A DNA stretch of 64,000 nucleotides, from positions 361,001-425,000 of the forward strand of contig NZ_CP133465.1 of the NCBI RefSeq assembly GCF_031191185.1. Reading direction: 5' to 3'. This document shows, piece after piece, positions 27,334-37,575 of the stretch. Below the pieces are notes generated by a model. The model did no database searches. It was not told the origin of the DNA and saw only the letters and a program-made list of their open reading frames with translations. The position numbers and the translations under genes are program-made. This stretch comes from Prevotella nigrescens. Lineage in GTDB: Bacteria > Bacteroidota > Bacteroidia > Bacteroidales > Bacteroidaceae. Every line of letters begins with the position of its first letter. The first letter of the stretch is position 1.

Positions 27334-27364
27334 TTTGATGTCTCTACTATTTCCATTACCTTTG
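27334..27364 (+). promoter_or_regulatory. Promoter of murF
   Basis: TTTG (27334-27337), 19 bases, TACCTTTG (27357-27364), an exact consensus match. It sets the murF start at 27386, not at the earlier ATG in the same frame. Confidence 0.75.
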
Positions 27365-27385
27365 CAGATATTAAAAATCGAAGAT

Positions 27386-28687
27386 ATGGACAGCAAGGAA
27401 TTGTACAAACTATACGAACAGCACCCTGTTATAACAACCGACAGTCGCAATTGCCCAGAGGGCAGCATATTCATTGCACTGAAAGGAGCTTCGTTCGATG
27501 GTAATAAATTTGCAAAAGCAGCATTGGAAAAAGGTTGCAGCTATGCCATTATCGACGAAAAAGAGTATGCCGAAACGGGAAACGACCGCATTATACTCGT
27601 AGACGACGCTCTTATAGCCTACAAGGAAATAGCAAGAGCACACCGCCGCACGTTCCAAATACCTGTAATAGGTATTACGGGCACAAACGGAAAAACCACT
27701 TCAAAAGAACTAATATCGGCAGTGCTGGCAGAGAAATTCAATGTTTTGCATACCGAAGGCAACTTCAACAACGATGTGGGAGTACCTAAAACCTTGCTGC
27801 GTCTGCGTCCCGAACACGAAATTGCCGTAATAGAAATGGGAGCATCGCACAGAGGCGACATCACGAAACTGGTCGAATATGTAGAACCTACCTGCGGACT
27901 GATTACCAATGTGGGGCGTGCGCACCTGCAAGGATTTGGCAGCTTTGAAGGCGTAAAGCAAACCAAAGGCGAACTGTACGACTACCTGAAGGCACACAAC
28001 TGCCTGCTCTTCCTGAACGAAAGCAATGCAGACTTAGCAGAAATGGCTGCGCAACGCGATTTTGAACGTGTGGTATCGTATGGTCAGGACGAAACGGCGA
28101 ATATACAAGGTGAGGTGGTAGACTGTGCGCCTTTCCTGCGTTTCCGTTGGCACGAAGCAGGGGGCGAATGGAAAGAAGTGCTGACCCACCTTGTCGGTAC
28201 ATACAATTTAGACAATATGCTGGCTGCCATTGCCATCGGTTTGCACTTTGGTATTGCGCCACAGCAAATTTGCCACGCATTGGAAAACTATATACCGAGC
28301 AACAATCGTTCGCAACTCACCGAAACGCCGAACAACAAGCTCGTTGTAGATGCTTACAATGCCAATCCTTCGAGTATGGCAGCAGCCATAGAGAATTTCC
28401 GTTTGATGGCGGTAGACAACAAGATGGCGATACTGGGCGATATGCGCGAGCTGGGCGAAGCAACCGCCGAGGAGCACCAAAAGGTGGTAGACTTACTCGC
28501 GGCAGCAGGCATTACGAACGTTTGGCTTGTGGGCGAGGACTTCGGAAAAACCGTTACGACCTTTAAAAAGTTCAAGGACGTTGAGGAAGTAAAAGCGGAA
28601 ATAGCCCGCTGTCAGCCTAAAAATCACTACATATTAATAAAAGGTAGCAACGGCACAAAACTATACGAACTGCCCGAATTGTTGTAG
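27386..28687 (+). CDS. murF: UDP-N-acetylmuramoyl-tripeptide--D-Ala-D-Ala ligase (MurF)
   Basis: 433-aa ATP-dependent Mur ligase adding D-Ala-D-Ala to the peptidoglycan precursor. The N-terminal domain has 'ITTDSRNCPEGSIFIALKG', the ATP site is 'GITGTNGKTTSKELI', and the central domain includes 'EMGASHRGDI' and 'NVGRAHLQGFGSFEGV'. The C-terminal domain starts near 'VVDAYNANPSSM' and includes 'ILGDMRELG'. The frame is open from 27335, but the promoter lies there, so I use ATG 27386. Its substrate D-Ala-D-Ala is made by Ddl, encoded at 52246-53241. Confidence 0.93.
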   Translation: MDSKELYKLYEQHPVITTDSRNCPEGSIFIALKGASFDGNKFAKAALEKGCSYAIIDEKEYAETGNDRIILVDDALIAYKEIARAHRRTFQIPVIGITGTNGKTTSKELISAVLAEKFNVLHTEGNFNNDVGVPKTLLRLRPEHEIAVIEMGASHRGDITKLVEYVEPTCGLITNVGRAHLQGFGSFEGVKQTKGELYDYLKAHNCLLFLNESNADLAEMAAQRDFERVVSYGQDETANIQGEVVDCAPFLRFRWHEAGGEWKEVLTHLVGTYNLDNMLAAIAIGLHFGIAPQQICHALENYIPSNNRSQLTETPNNKLVVDAYNANPSSMAAAIENFRLMAVDNKMAILGDMRELGEATAEEHQKVVDLLAAAGITNVWLVGEDFGKTVTTFKKFKDVEEVKAEIARCQPKNHYILIKGSNGTKLYELPELL

Positions 28688-28892
28688 AAACAATATAACA
28701 GTCTAAGAAATTATAAGCAAGAAAATAGATAATGGTTAAAATAAAATCATTATCTTTGTAGTCAGATAGCTATTTATGTAGTTTGGAAACATCGTTATCT
28801 TCTAAATGTCAAATATGAGAGAACTTATAGAAATAGAACATCAATGTGTTTTAAGCTTAATCAGACTGTAGAAATATGAAAACGTTACCGAT

Positions 28893-30677
28893 ATGAAACT
28901 GTTTGTATATGATTTATTACTTCACCCTCCCCATTCCTTAAAAACTGTTTTATGCACACTCTATATCCTTATAGGAGGAGCTTCCGTTGCGTTTGCTGAT
29001 ATAAATACTGCCACTGTTCATAGTGAAATGTCGCGAATGCCGGCAAAGGAACGGTTGGTTTATCTGCGCAATGCTTGCGACAATGCCATTGGAAAAGACG
29101 ATGAAAAACAATACGATCTATTGAAGATTTATATTGCAGAGGCACAAAAACAGGCTTCAACAGTCGATGAAATGTATGGATTGAAGCGTTTGATGTGCTA
29201 CTATTATAATTATGACAAAGACAAACAGCTGCACAAGGAATTGCCAGACGCCATGAATAAAATGATAGCTTACGGCTATACAGACTACTATTATGAATTG
29301 TGGTCGCTCATGATAGAGCAGCATTTTTATACAGAGAAAATCATTCAGGCACTTTCAGAGGCTAAAGAATTGTTTGACGATGCTAAAAAACGGAAAAACG
29401 GATATGGGCTTGCTGTGGCAAACAACCTATTGGGAGAAATCTATGCAGACATGTACGACGGTATTATATCGCTGCGACACTTTGCCATTGCCGTTGAATA
29501 TGCCAAGAAACTGAAACATAACAACCGCTTGCTCATACTGATTTATTCTAATTATACTGATGCTCTTTATAATGAAAGGCAATATTCACAGATGCTCAAA
29601 GTTGCGCAGGAATGGGAGGAAAAGCTAAAGGAGCATGCCGAAAAGATAAAGAAAGAGGGCAAATCTTTATCGCCCTTGACACCGTGGTATGCTTATTGCT
29701 ATCTTGCAATAGCCGATGCGCAGATGCAAATGGGTAACTATGATGCAGCCAATAGCTATCTACAGAAAGTAGCTTCTACTATAAACTCTCAGACCATAAG
29801 GGTAAAATCTGCCTATTATCATAGCATATCACAGTTTTGGGCGTGTAAGAAAGACTATGAAAAAGCTTTGGAATACAGCAATATGTGCTTGAAAATAAGT
29901 GCCTCTATCAAAGATGCTATGGGTATGAACAGTTTGCTTATCGACCATGCCTACATCTTAAACAGTGCCGGGCGATACAAAGAAGCATCGCAGCTATACA
30001 GCAGCTTGATGGAAAAACGCGATAGTCTGGAAGAAAATTATATGCGTAACCAACTCAACGAAATGAGCGTGAACTACCAATTAGAGAACGAACGGGCAAA
30101 CAGAAATCAGGCTAACATGAACTTAGCCATATCCTTGAGTGCGTTACTGATATCAATATTGATAGGTGTGCTTTATTATATTTATACACGAAAGCTGAGA
30201 CAACGAGAAAGAATAATGTTCAAAACTGTGCAACGCTTTAAACTGACAGAACGCTTGAACCTTGCCTCGTTGGAAACTTTGTCCGAAGAAAAGCTGACGA
30301 TGGAAGAACGATTGTTTATAGAGACTTGCCAAATGATGGATAGGGACAAGCCTTATCGCGACCCCGACTTCAATCGGGACCTGATGGCTACGCTGTTAAA
30401 TACAAACCGGACTTACTTAGGGAGCGCCATCAGAAAGTATGCCGACGGACTCACCATATCGGAATTCATTACACGCTATCGTCTACGCTATGCAGCTGCA
30501 TTGTTGGTAGGACGACCCGATATGAACATTAACGACACAGGATTGATGGCTGGTTTTAACTCACGAAGCACCTACAACCGCCTTTTCCGCAACTTTTTCG
30601 GTGTGTCGCCCACCTCATTCCGTGATATTAGAGTACAATCTGCTGATGAACGAAGTTCCGAAGCAGACGATGTGTAG
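28893..30677 (+). CDS. TPR, membrane-anchored AraC-type regulator
   Basis: 594 aa. An N-terminal signal or membrane segment (about residues 15-35) is followed by TPR-like helices to about residue 395, a membrane helix ('AISLSALLISILIGVLYYIY'), and a cytoplasmic C-terminal AraC-type HTH ('LMATLLNTNRTYLGSAIRKY' … 'RLRYAAALLVGRPDM' … 'GFNSRSTYNRLFRNFFGVSP'). This is a recognised Bacteroidota one-protein sensor layout. A TATCTTTG -7 box lies at 28751-28758. It is convergent with another AraC-type gene only 9 bases away. The signal and targets are unknown. Confidence 0.82.
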   Translation: MKLFVYDLLLHPPHSLKTVLCTLYILIGGASVAFADINTATVHSEMSRMPAKERLVYLRNACDNAIGKDDEKQYDLLKIYIAEAQKQASTVDEMYGLKRLMCYYYNYDKDKQLHKELPDAMNKMIAYGYTDYYYELWSLMIEQHFYTEKIIQALSEAKELFDDAKKRKNGYGLAVANNLLGEIYADMYDGIISLRHFAIAVEYAKKLKHNNRLLILIYSNYTDALYNERQYSQMLKVAQEWEEKLKEHAEKIKKEGKSLSPLTPWYAYCYLAIADAQMQMGNYDAANSYLQKVASTINSQTIRVKSAYYHSISQFWACKKDYEKALEYSNMCLKISASIKDAMGMNSLLIDHAYILNSAGRYKEASQLYSSLMEKRDSLEENYMRNQLNEMSVNYQLENERANRNQANMNLAISLSALLISILIGVLYYIYTRKLRQRERIMFKTVQRFKLTERLNLASLETLSEEKLTMEERLFIETCQMMDRDKPYRDPDFNRDLMATLLNTNRTYLGSAIRKYADGLTISEFITRYRLRYAAALLVGRPDMNINDTGLMAGFNSRSTYNRLFRNFFGVSPTSFRDIRVQSADERSSEADDV

Positions 30678-30686
30678 TACACATAC

Positions 30687-31826
30687 TTAAACCTTTCTTC
30701 GTGCATTAAGCCAACGCAAAGGGGTAGTTCCTTCTAATCGTAAGAAAATTTGAATGAAGTAACTACTTGATGAAAAACCTACTTTATAGGCAATCTCTTC
30801 AATAGTAAGTGTTGTTTCGGATAGCATAATTTGCTTGGCTTTACGAATACGCAAGCTGTTTATCCAGCTGCTGAAGTTGGAATTGTAAGTCTCATTAATA
30901 TATTTCGATAAATAGCTGCGATTGGTTTTTATTTCACGAGCTACCGATTCGATGGTCAATTCCAGATTGCAGTATTCCTCATTGGAAAGCCAAATGTGCA
31001 TTAAACCCTTTTGGGTGTCGGTTAAAATATCTGTCTTGCTGTCGCTTGAGTTATGAATTTGAGAGCTTTTTAATAAGATTTGTTGGTTGAAACTCAAATT
31101 AAACGAACGTTCTACCGTTTCAAACACGAACGAATAGTTCATAAACGACTCGGCAATATAGACATTCATAGTGGTTGCCGCCACAAAATAAACCAACTTA
31201 AAAAGGTAAGGGGCAAAGAGCATAATAACACTGACAATTCCGAAAAGAACGATGAACATAATGCTTCTGCGTATCCAAAGCACGAAGTTATACATTGGTT
31301 CGGTATAGTAATTTTCAAGTTGAATACGCACAGCCTTATACATTCTCATTAAGCGGAAAACACAAATAAGAGTAAAAAAAATGAGCATAAAGCTCCCCGC
31401 AAAAACCAATAAGATTTGAACTGTATGGTTTTCAACAATAAGTGCCCCCAAACAAGTGGCACATACTATACACCACGATAACAAATCTAACAGTACACGC
31501 TTGTAGGTTCCGAAAGAATGATCAAGCAGATGAAAGAAAGCTAAACACAAAAAAATAAGCTCTATATAGAAGAAAGGTATGTCAATGGCAGAAAGAACTT
31601 CTGCCGAAAGTGTATTTTTAGGCAGTTTCCACTCAAAGAAAATTTGCGAAAAGAGAAAGAAAAAAGCCACAACCATAAATCCACGCGAACGCCGATAGGG
31701 AGCAAAAACTTTACGTTTCGGAATTTTCATAAATATAAAGATGAAGACAAACACAAGATAGATGCCCCACGAAGCATTTAAGATACTTTGCATTAAGTTT
31801 TCTGTTGCCATATATACACTTCTCAT
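30687..31826 (-). CDS. Multi-pass membrane AraC-family regulator
   Basis: 379 aa. About six hydrophobic segments span residues 15-250 ('GIYLVFVFIFIFM', 'ILLVFAGSFMLIFFTLICVF', 'IMFIVLFGIVSVIMLF'). The AraC HTH follows ('LTIESVAREIKTNRSYLSKY' … 'IRKAKQIMLSETTLTIEEI' … 'VGFSSSSYFIQIFLRLEGTT'). The membrane part probably senses a signal and the HTH binds DNA at the membrane. It is divergent from the 1201-aa secreted-protein gene at 32132, a likely target. A minus-strand TATATTTG box lies at 31845-31838; ATG 31811 is an alternative start. Confidence 0.82.
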   Translation of the reverse strand: MRSVYMATENLMQSILNASWGIYLVFVFIFIFMKIPKRKVFAPYRRSRGFMVVAFFFLFSQIFFEWKLPKNTLSAEVLSAIDIPFFYIELIFLCLAFFHLLDHSFGTYKRVLLDLLSWCIVCATCLGALIVENHTVQILLVFAGSFMLIFFTLICVFRLMRMYKAVRIQLENYYTEPMYNFVLWIRRSIMFIVLFGIVSVIMLFAPYLFKLVYFVAATTMNVYIAESFMNYSFVFETVERSFNLSFNQQILLKSSQIHNSSDSKTDILTDTQKGLMHIWLSNEEYCNLELTIESVAREIKTNRSYLSKYINETYNSNFSSWINSLRIRKAKQIMLSETTLTIEEIAYKVGFSSSSYFIQIFLRLEGTTPLRWLNARRKV

Positions 31827-32131
31827 TAATTATTTTTCAAATATACAAATTTTGTCTTAAAATGATTGCTCAATATCGTAAACATTGTATCTTAAATGAG
31901 CAACAAATTGTTTTCCAGTATTTTATAATGCTTTTCAATACAGTTATTTTGTTTATTTTCGATATTTTTTTGCTCGCTTAATAGAGTATCGGTATAGCAA
32001 TTTTACGTTTTTATTATGTCTTATTTAACATTTTTATGATATTAAAATTAATTAAAAAGAAGGCTCTCTAATTTTGCAATAACATCGCGAGTCGATATTA
32101 AGACAAATGTAATATCAAAATAAATACTATT
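31827..32131. promoter_or_regulatory. Divergent promoter region of the AraC-type and 1201-aa protein genes
   Basis: 305 AT-rich bases. -7 boxes face outward: TATATTTG on the minus strand (31845-31838) and TAATTTTG on the plus strand (32069-32076). Neither has a clear TTTG -33 box. No strong palindrome is seen. Confidence 0.5.
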
Positions 32132-35100
32132 ATGAAAGCGAAAAACAATTACTATCAAACGAAAAAAAGAAGATGGTATCGTACCATTGTACTCCTCTTC
32201 TTATTGTGTCTATACGGACACACGCAAGCACAAAATGTAACCATTAGTCCCAAGACGGGCAAGTTGATGGCTGCATTGACAGAAGACCACGAGGTAGGAT
32301 TTCAGAATGGCTGGTCGTCTCTTTGGCGCCACGACCAGCTCCCATTGTCGTTAACAGTTGCAGACTACCCCGATCTTACACCAAGTGGGGAATTGAAGAG
32401 ACCTGCCGGTAACATCGCAATCGAAAATAACGAATTGGTTTTACTTGGAGGAATGACCCGTAACCTCTACATGGAAGTCTCTTTACCTAAAGGTTATCGC
32501 ATTACAGGATATACGCTTGTAATGAAGAACAACCTTAATGGAAAGACTGTAAGAGGTATGAAATTGGGCAATGTAACGAAAAAAATGTATGAAACCAACA
32601 AGGATTTTAATTTAGGAAGTGCTAAAACGACCTCTGAACAGATAGGGAAATATAACGAAGAAACCAAGGAATACACCATCAAGCGCACATCAATGACAAA
32701 AGATGACATGGGCAACCAGCTTTATTTCTGTTTGGATAAAAGAAATGCAAATGCATACTTTGGTGTAACTATTAAGTACTTTGAACTTCATTTCACTGCT
32801 GAAGGCGACTTTACAGAACACGTAGCTCCTGTATCGGTTAGCGATATTCAATCTCCCGTGAGTTATTATGAAATGCCATTTACCACATCGAAACTCGACA
32901 TTGGTCCTATTCAGCCAAATTCAAAGAATGGTAGCAAGACTTATTACAGCTATAATTATAAAAATGTTGCTGACCTTACTGCAAATATGATTATTTATCA
33001 GCAAGCCGCAGTAAATGCCCAAAAAGAGGCTGCCGATGTTGCTGTCAGCAAGCATATCTCGGCTTTTGTAATGGATAATAAAACTCATTTTGGATTAGGG
33101 AACGACACTTATTTTGTCGAAACACCTACAACTGCAACTACTAAAAAAGGCGATAATCTTTTGTTAGGCTATCGCATTGTAGGTGCAAAATTCAACTGTG
33201 CATATGCTAAAGATAGAAAATATTCAGAGTTTAAAATACATTATAAGAAATTTTTGGGATCCACTTATTACCTGACAGAAACTGGAGGCACAAGTACTAA
33301 TGCTGCACAAGCAGCCAAATGGTTTATTGATGATACTGGCTATATGCGTATAGGGAATACTTATTTGCAAGTAGATAATTCAGGTGCAATATCAGTTACT
33401 CCTAATAAAAAAATGGCAAGTGTAATACGCAGAGATGGTGATAATATAATTTGTGGTAATAAATACCTACGCCTTGGTAGTGGAAAGAAATTAGAATTTG
33501 GTTCACAAAACTCTGCTGCATCTGCTGAAGAAACAGGAACCAATATTACTATTTCTAAAGGTGCACCTTACACTTTAAAGATCTACGACAAGACAGGAAA
33601 GAATGTCGTACAGAAAATAGACATTAAGAACGCCAACGATGCTGGCAGTTACGAGCTCACGGACTTAAACAACGACGCTGTTAAGTTTGAAGTGTCAGGA
33701 TTAACAGGTACCGACAAGCAAGCAGTGGTGTCTGTTGATGTAACGATGCAGGCGCTTAACCCATTCATACACAGCATTGATATTGTGTGCCACGACTGGG
33801 CAGATGCACATCCTATGACGCAAACCTTTACTGCCAACGACTTCTCTGTACGTGGTGGCAAGTTTACTTTCTATGTGCCAGAAGACTTTAGCGTGAAAGA
33901 AGGACAACAACAGCCTTGTAAGTTTACGTTTGAAAACTTATACAGCCTTTATGGCGATAAGACCTATTACACCGGAACAGAAAAGCAAAAGGACGGCAAT
34001 GCACGCTATGTCTTCATCGAGTCTCCATACGACCAAAACTTCAAGGGTTTGTATGATGCAAGTTATAATCCTGATGCAGACTACAGAGGCAAGATACAAG
34101 CTATTGTGAGTGGTACAAAAGCGTTCCGCTTTAACAATGCTGACGAGTTGGGCAATGAAGTCCACAGTACAGACATCAAGTACTTTAATGAATTCCCATT
34201 CTCAAAAGAAGCTTACAAAAAAACAACTGGTGGCAAGTTCAAGGAATTGTCATTGATGAAAGATGGCAGCGAAGTGCGCTACTTGTTTACTGCTGACGAA
34301 ACACGCTACAACATTTCGCCAGCCACAGCGACTGAACACCGTAGCCACGCATTCTATGTAATGGACATTCAGTTGGTACTCAAACAGTATAAACCTAAGT
34401 TTACATGGGTTCCAATTTACACCTCAACATGCTATCAGGAAAATGGCAAGGATGTTGAAAAGCCACAATATGGCTTGAAGCTTGGTACTACCGAAATGGG
34501 CGAAAGTGGAAAGATGGGCTATTTGACCGTAGACCAAATTAATAAAATCCTTTTGAACGACAATGAAATCTTAGGTAGTGGCTCTACTCCTCGTCCTGCA
34601 GAAATAAAATCACCTGAGCAAGTACTTTATGTTGATGCCAGCGACCTTATGACTGTGGTTTATCGCAAGGCAACCATTGAGGGCGGAAAGGACGATTTAG
34701 ACCAAGCAATGAGCTTGCTCGGAAAGAACGCACTCTTCTACTTGCCCGAAAATCTTGCACCGGCAAAGAATAACTTCGCAACAAAGACAGGCACAGGCGA
34801 GTTCCGTGCATGCAAAGACATCGTTATTACCGACAAGAAACCTTTCTATGCACCATACAACATTCGTGTAGATGCTGCACAAACCGCAACTTATACCCGC
34901 GAAATAACTGTACCAAAGAATGGCAAGGCTACTTTTGCTTCTGTTATGTTGCCATTCACACTTAGCATAAACAACGATGGAGTGCATACCAACGAAGATG
35001 GCTCATGTAAATTCAGATTGAGCAAAATGAACGAAAACAGCTGTATCACGCTCAGCCAGAACGAAGCATCAAAACCAAACAACTATAAGGCAAAGGCTAA

Positions 35101-35737
35101 GTTTATACCTCTTACAGGAACTTCGACAAAAGCCAACACACCTTATATGGTAGAAGTCTTGTCAGCTCCTACAAGCGATAAGATTTCATTCATAGCAATT
35201 CAGAAAGGTTCTGATGTCGTTGCAAGCACATCGATGGCAAACGATACTTACCTCTTCAAAGGTGAAGCTGCAAAGGGCAAGATTGGACAATACGATGTAA
35301 ACTTCACGAACTATGGCTCTTACTCTGGAAAGAAACTCAATAAGAACAGAAAGATATTCTATTTCTCTGGAAATATGTACTTGTGTTCAAAGAATTTAGA
35401 TGCTAAGTTCCCTTGGTTATACGTTTATCCATTCCGTGCGTTCTACGAATATACAGGTGGAGCAGATGCTAAAGATTTGAGCGGTATGTCGGTTATCTAT
35501 GACGACAGCCAAGATGAAGCTACTGGCATTGCAAACTTGCAGCCTCGTCCAAACTTAGCCGTACAGGCAGGCAATGGAACCATTACCTTTGCAGCAACAG
35601 TAGATAGCAAAGTGAACATCTACACCGTAACGGGAACTTTGGCAAGCAGCGTAAATGTGAAAGCGGGCAGTACAGAAACTATCAATGTACCTGCGGGCAT
35701 GTATGTAATAAATGGAGTAAAAGTAATAGTTAAGTAA
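32132..35737 (+). CDS. Large secreted protein, 1201 aa, with T9SS-like C-terminus
   Basis: The N-terminus is basic then hydrophobic ('RTIVLLFLLCLYGHTQAQ'), a signal peptide. The mature protein is strand-rich with many aromatic and Thr/Ser residues, no recognised catalytic motif and few cysteines. The last 80 residues ('NLAVQAGNGTITFAATVDSK' … 'VNIYTVTGTLASSV' … 'AGMYVINGVKVIVK') fit a T9SS type A sorting domain. I do not recognise its central domains. It is divergent from an AraC-type membrane regulator and followed after 15 bases by a small acidic peptide gene. Confidence 0.8.
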   Translation: MKAKNNYYQTKKRRWYRTIVLLFLLCLYGHTQAQNVTISPKTGKLMAALTEDHEVGFQNGWSSLWRHDQLPLSLTVADYPDLTPSGELKRPAGNIAIENNELVLLGGMTRNLYMEVSLPKGYRITGYTLVMKNNLNGKTVRGMKLGNVTKKMYETNKDFNLGSAKTTSEQIGKYNEETKEYTIKRTSMTKDDMGNQLYFCLDKRNANAYFGVTIKYFELHFTAEGDFTEHVAPVSVSDIQSPVSYYEMPFTTSKLDIGPIQPNSKNGSKTYYSYNYKNVADLTANMIIYQQAAVNAQKEAADVAVSKHISAFVMDNKTHFGLGNDTYFVETPTTATTKKGDNLLLGYRIVGAKFNCAYAKDRKYSEFKIHYKKFLGSTYYLTETGGTSTNAAQAAKWFIDDTGYMRIGNTYLQVDNSGAISVTPNKKMASVIRRDGDNIICGNKYLRLGSGKKLEFGSQNSAASAEETGTNITISKGAPYTLKIYDKTGKNVVQKIDIKNANDAGSYELTDLNNDAVKFEVSGLTGTDKQAVVSVDVTMQALNPFIHSIDIVCHDWADAHPMTQTFTANDFSVRGGKFTFYVPEDFSVKEGQQQPCKFTFENLYSLYGDKTYYTGTEKQKDGNARYVFIESPYDQNFKGLYDASYNPDADYRGKIQAIVSGTKAFRFNNADELGNEVHSTDIKYFNEFPFSKEAYKKTTGGKFKELSLMKDGSEVRYLFTADETRYNISPATATEHRSHAFYVMDIQLVLKQYKPKFTWVPIYTSTCYQENGKDVEKPQYGLKLGTTEMGESGKMGYLTVDQINKILLNDNEILGSGSTPRPAEIKSPEQVLYVDASDLMTVVYRKATIEGGKDDLDQAMSLLGKNALFYLPENLAPAKNNFATKTGTGEFRACKDIVITDKKPFYAPYNIRVDAAQTATYTREITVPKNGKATFASVMLPFTLSINNDGVHTNEDGSCKFRLSKMNENSCITLSQNEASKPNNYKAKAKFIPLTGTSTKANTPYMVEVLSAPTSDKISFIAIQKGSDVVASTSMANDTYLFKGEAAKGKIGQYDVNFTNYGSYSGKKLNKNRKIFYFSGNMYLCSKNLDAKFPWLYVYPFRAFYEYTGGADAKDLSGMSVIYDDSQDEATGIANLQPRPNLAVQAGNGTITFAATVDSKVNIYTVTGTLASSVNVKAGSTETINVPAGMYVINGVKVIVK

Positions 35738-35752
35738 GAAAGGAGTACTATC

Positions 35753-35950
35753 ATGAAAAAGAAATATATAAAACTCCAAGTGGAGTGCATGCAAATACAA
35801 CACGAAAACCATCTATTGGCTGGCAGTGGTAATGAGAACGACCACGCAGATTCAAAGGAATTCCAGTCTGATTTTGAGGCAGACTTTGATAATTTCGATG
35901 ATGATGATATTAATACCTTTAAAGATAATAAGAAGTTATGGGACTATTAG
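35753..35950 (+). CDS. Small acidic 'LLAGSG' peptide, 65 aa
   Basis: The protein begins 'MKKKYIKLQVECMQIQHENH', then 'LLAGSG', then a strongly acidic tail ('FEADFDNFDDDDINTF'). From memory, short Bacteroidota ORFs of the form MKKxYIxPxxxVxxI…LAGSG are frequent beside secreted-protein genes; their role is unknown. It has no signal peptide. It lies 15 bases after the 1201-aa gene with aaggag just before the ATG, an unusually good ribosome-binding site for this window. A terminator follows. Confidence 0.7.
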   Translation: MKKKYIKLQVECMQIQHENHLLAGSGNENDHADSKEFQSDFEADFDNFDDDDINTFKDNKKLWDY

Positions 35951-36017
35951 CTTATGTGCCAATTAATTAGACTATAATTAGTTATTAGTTTATTTAATTG
36001 TGCTGATGTTTGAGTAG

Positions 36018-36050
36018 GAGGGTGTTCCAAAAAGCGTTTTGGGCACCCTC
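36018..36050. terminator. Strong bidirectional terminator
   Basis: gagggtg (36018-36024) pairs with caccctc (36044-36050), extended by an inner ccaaaa/ttttgg stem around agcg. ttattatttt follows. It separates the small-peptide gene from the convergent phosphatase gene. Confidence 0.85.
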
Positions 36051-36085
36051 TTATTATTTTGTTCTTGTTCGCAGAGAGATGCCTA

Positions 36086-37390
36086 TCAGTTGTTTGACGC
36101 TTTATAGCTATTGAGCAGTTTCAAATAGAATGTTTTAAAGTCTTTCCATTTATAATAATAAGGTGTAGAAGTTTTGGGCAATGGCATTGTTACCTCTTCC
36201 TCGTTTAGCAATGCCTTTACAAGAACATCTGCATTCGGTTTCTTTGAATTCTTATAAAAAATGAACTGAATGTTAGCTGCCATTGGAAATATGTACGCAC
36301 TGTTCCAACCTTTCGTTTCAAGACTATCTAAGTCAGATGTCTGTATATTGTAATTGTTAAGGTTTAACAAACAAGCCAAAGGCATAATCATTGTATCATG
36401 TCCAAAGCGAAGAGTTGCTCCTGGATGCATGAGCGATAAGCATGAATCGGCTTCAGTTATTATTTTGTGTAGCAAATTCCGCTGAGAAAAAGGTTGGTTT
36501 CCTCCATTTTGTGGAGCACCGGCATAATGTAAATACCACCAAACATTAGACCGTTGCCAAAGATTATATAGTTCGTCAGGTGTAAAAATATCGTATAGCG
36601 ACAGCGAATGGCGTATTTCAGAATCCTGAACAATACCAGCAAGACTAAATAAATCGTGCACAAATTGTTCAGCGTTTATATTTTTATCCACATAACTGCT
36701 ATCTGTAAAAAGCCGCGACATTAATGGACGGAAGTTTAAATGTTGTTTATCCCAATCGTTTTGTGCCTTTTTCACTTCTTTGGTTTCTTTTTTCAGCATC
36801 AGCTTTTTATCCGAAAGATTCATGTAATACATATCGTGAGCACTGGCATCGCAGCGTACTTTTAAGCAGGAATTGTGCCGAAGAAGTTCCTGAAGTTCGT
36901 TTTCCATCGACAAAATACAACGGATAACAACCGTAGATTTAGCATCTACCCACACAGAATCTTTGAAAACAGAAGGAAAGCGCTCGTACATTCTTCGTGC
37001 TATTTGTCTATGTTGTTCAGCCCCTAAAGGTGTAAGTTCTCCCCATCTGTTATAAGCTTCGGCATACATACGGCGTATTTTGGCTATTGTTTCTTTGCCT
37101 TTATTGGTAAGAACACCTGCCGAATCGGCTTTCTCAAGTGCTTGTAAAGGTCGTAAGTACTGATAATCGTGAATGAGATAACGCGATCCGTGCCTTCCGT
37201 AATGAGAAATATAAACAGGGACGTAGCCGGTTGGTGGCAGCGTAAGCTTACCCGAAGGCGTAGGATAAGCGAGATAATTGTTTGCCGACAGTTCTGGTCT
37301 TGCGTAAATTTCCTTTCTAAATGATTGTGCCGTTATGTGTAACGATGACAAAAATGCCATTGTACACAACAAAATAAAATATTTCTTCAT
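36086..37390 (-). CDS. Histidine-type acid phosphatase, secreted
   Basis: 434 aa with a signal peptide ('MKKYFILLCTMAFLSSLHIT'). The catalytic histidine lies in 'SHYGRHGSRYLIHD' (RHGxR motif) and the proton donor in 'LRFGHDTMIMPLACLL' (HD motif). This places it in histidine phosphatase clade 2, which includes phytases and multiple inositol polyphosphate phosphatases; the substrate is not determined. I use ATG 37390, ten codons inside the longest frame, because the signal peptide starts there. A TATCTTTG box lies on the minus strand (37486-37479). Confidence 0.85.
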   Translation of the reverse strand: MKKYFILLCTMAFLSSLHITAQSFRKEIYARPELSANNYLAYPTPSGKLTLPPTGYVPVYISHYGRHGSRYLIHDYQYLRPLQALEKADSAGVLTNKGKETIAKIRRMYAEAYNRWGELTPLGAEQHRQIARRMYERFPSVFKDSVWVDAKSTVVIRCILSMENELQELLRHNSCLKVRCDASAHDMYYMNLSDKKLMLKKETKEVKKAQNDWDKQHLNFRPLMSRLFTDSSYVDKNINAEQFVHDLFSLAGIVQDSEIRHSLSLYDIFTPDELYNLWQRSNVWWYLHYAGAPQNGGNQPFSQRNLLHKIITEADSCLSLMHPGATLRFGHDTMIMPLACLLNLNNYNIQTSDLDSLETKGWNSAYIFPMAANIQFIFYKNSKKPNADVLVKALLNEEEVTMPLPKTSTPYYYKWKDFKTFYLKLLNSYKASNN

Positions 37391-37575
37391 TTCTTCTACG
37401 TTTATTTTGATTTGTCCCAAATGGGCAATGTAAGTTTTATAAATGCTGCAATAAAGCCTTTTCCATTACCTTTCAGTGCAAAGATAGTTATTTTTAGCGA
37501 ATATGAAGTATTGATGTAGTCGGAACATAAAATGGTTATGGGGGATTTTTCATAACCTTCTTGCATAAGAATATT

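Noticed and set aside
28806..28874. Possible 21-aa ORF in the leader of the TPR-AraC gene
   Set aside because: Too short and without any conserved feature that I can see.
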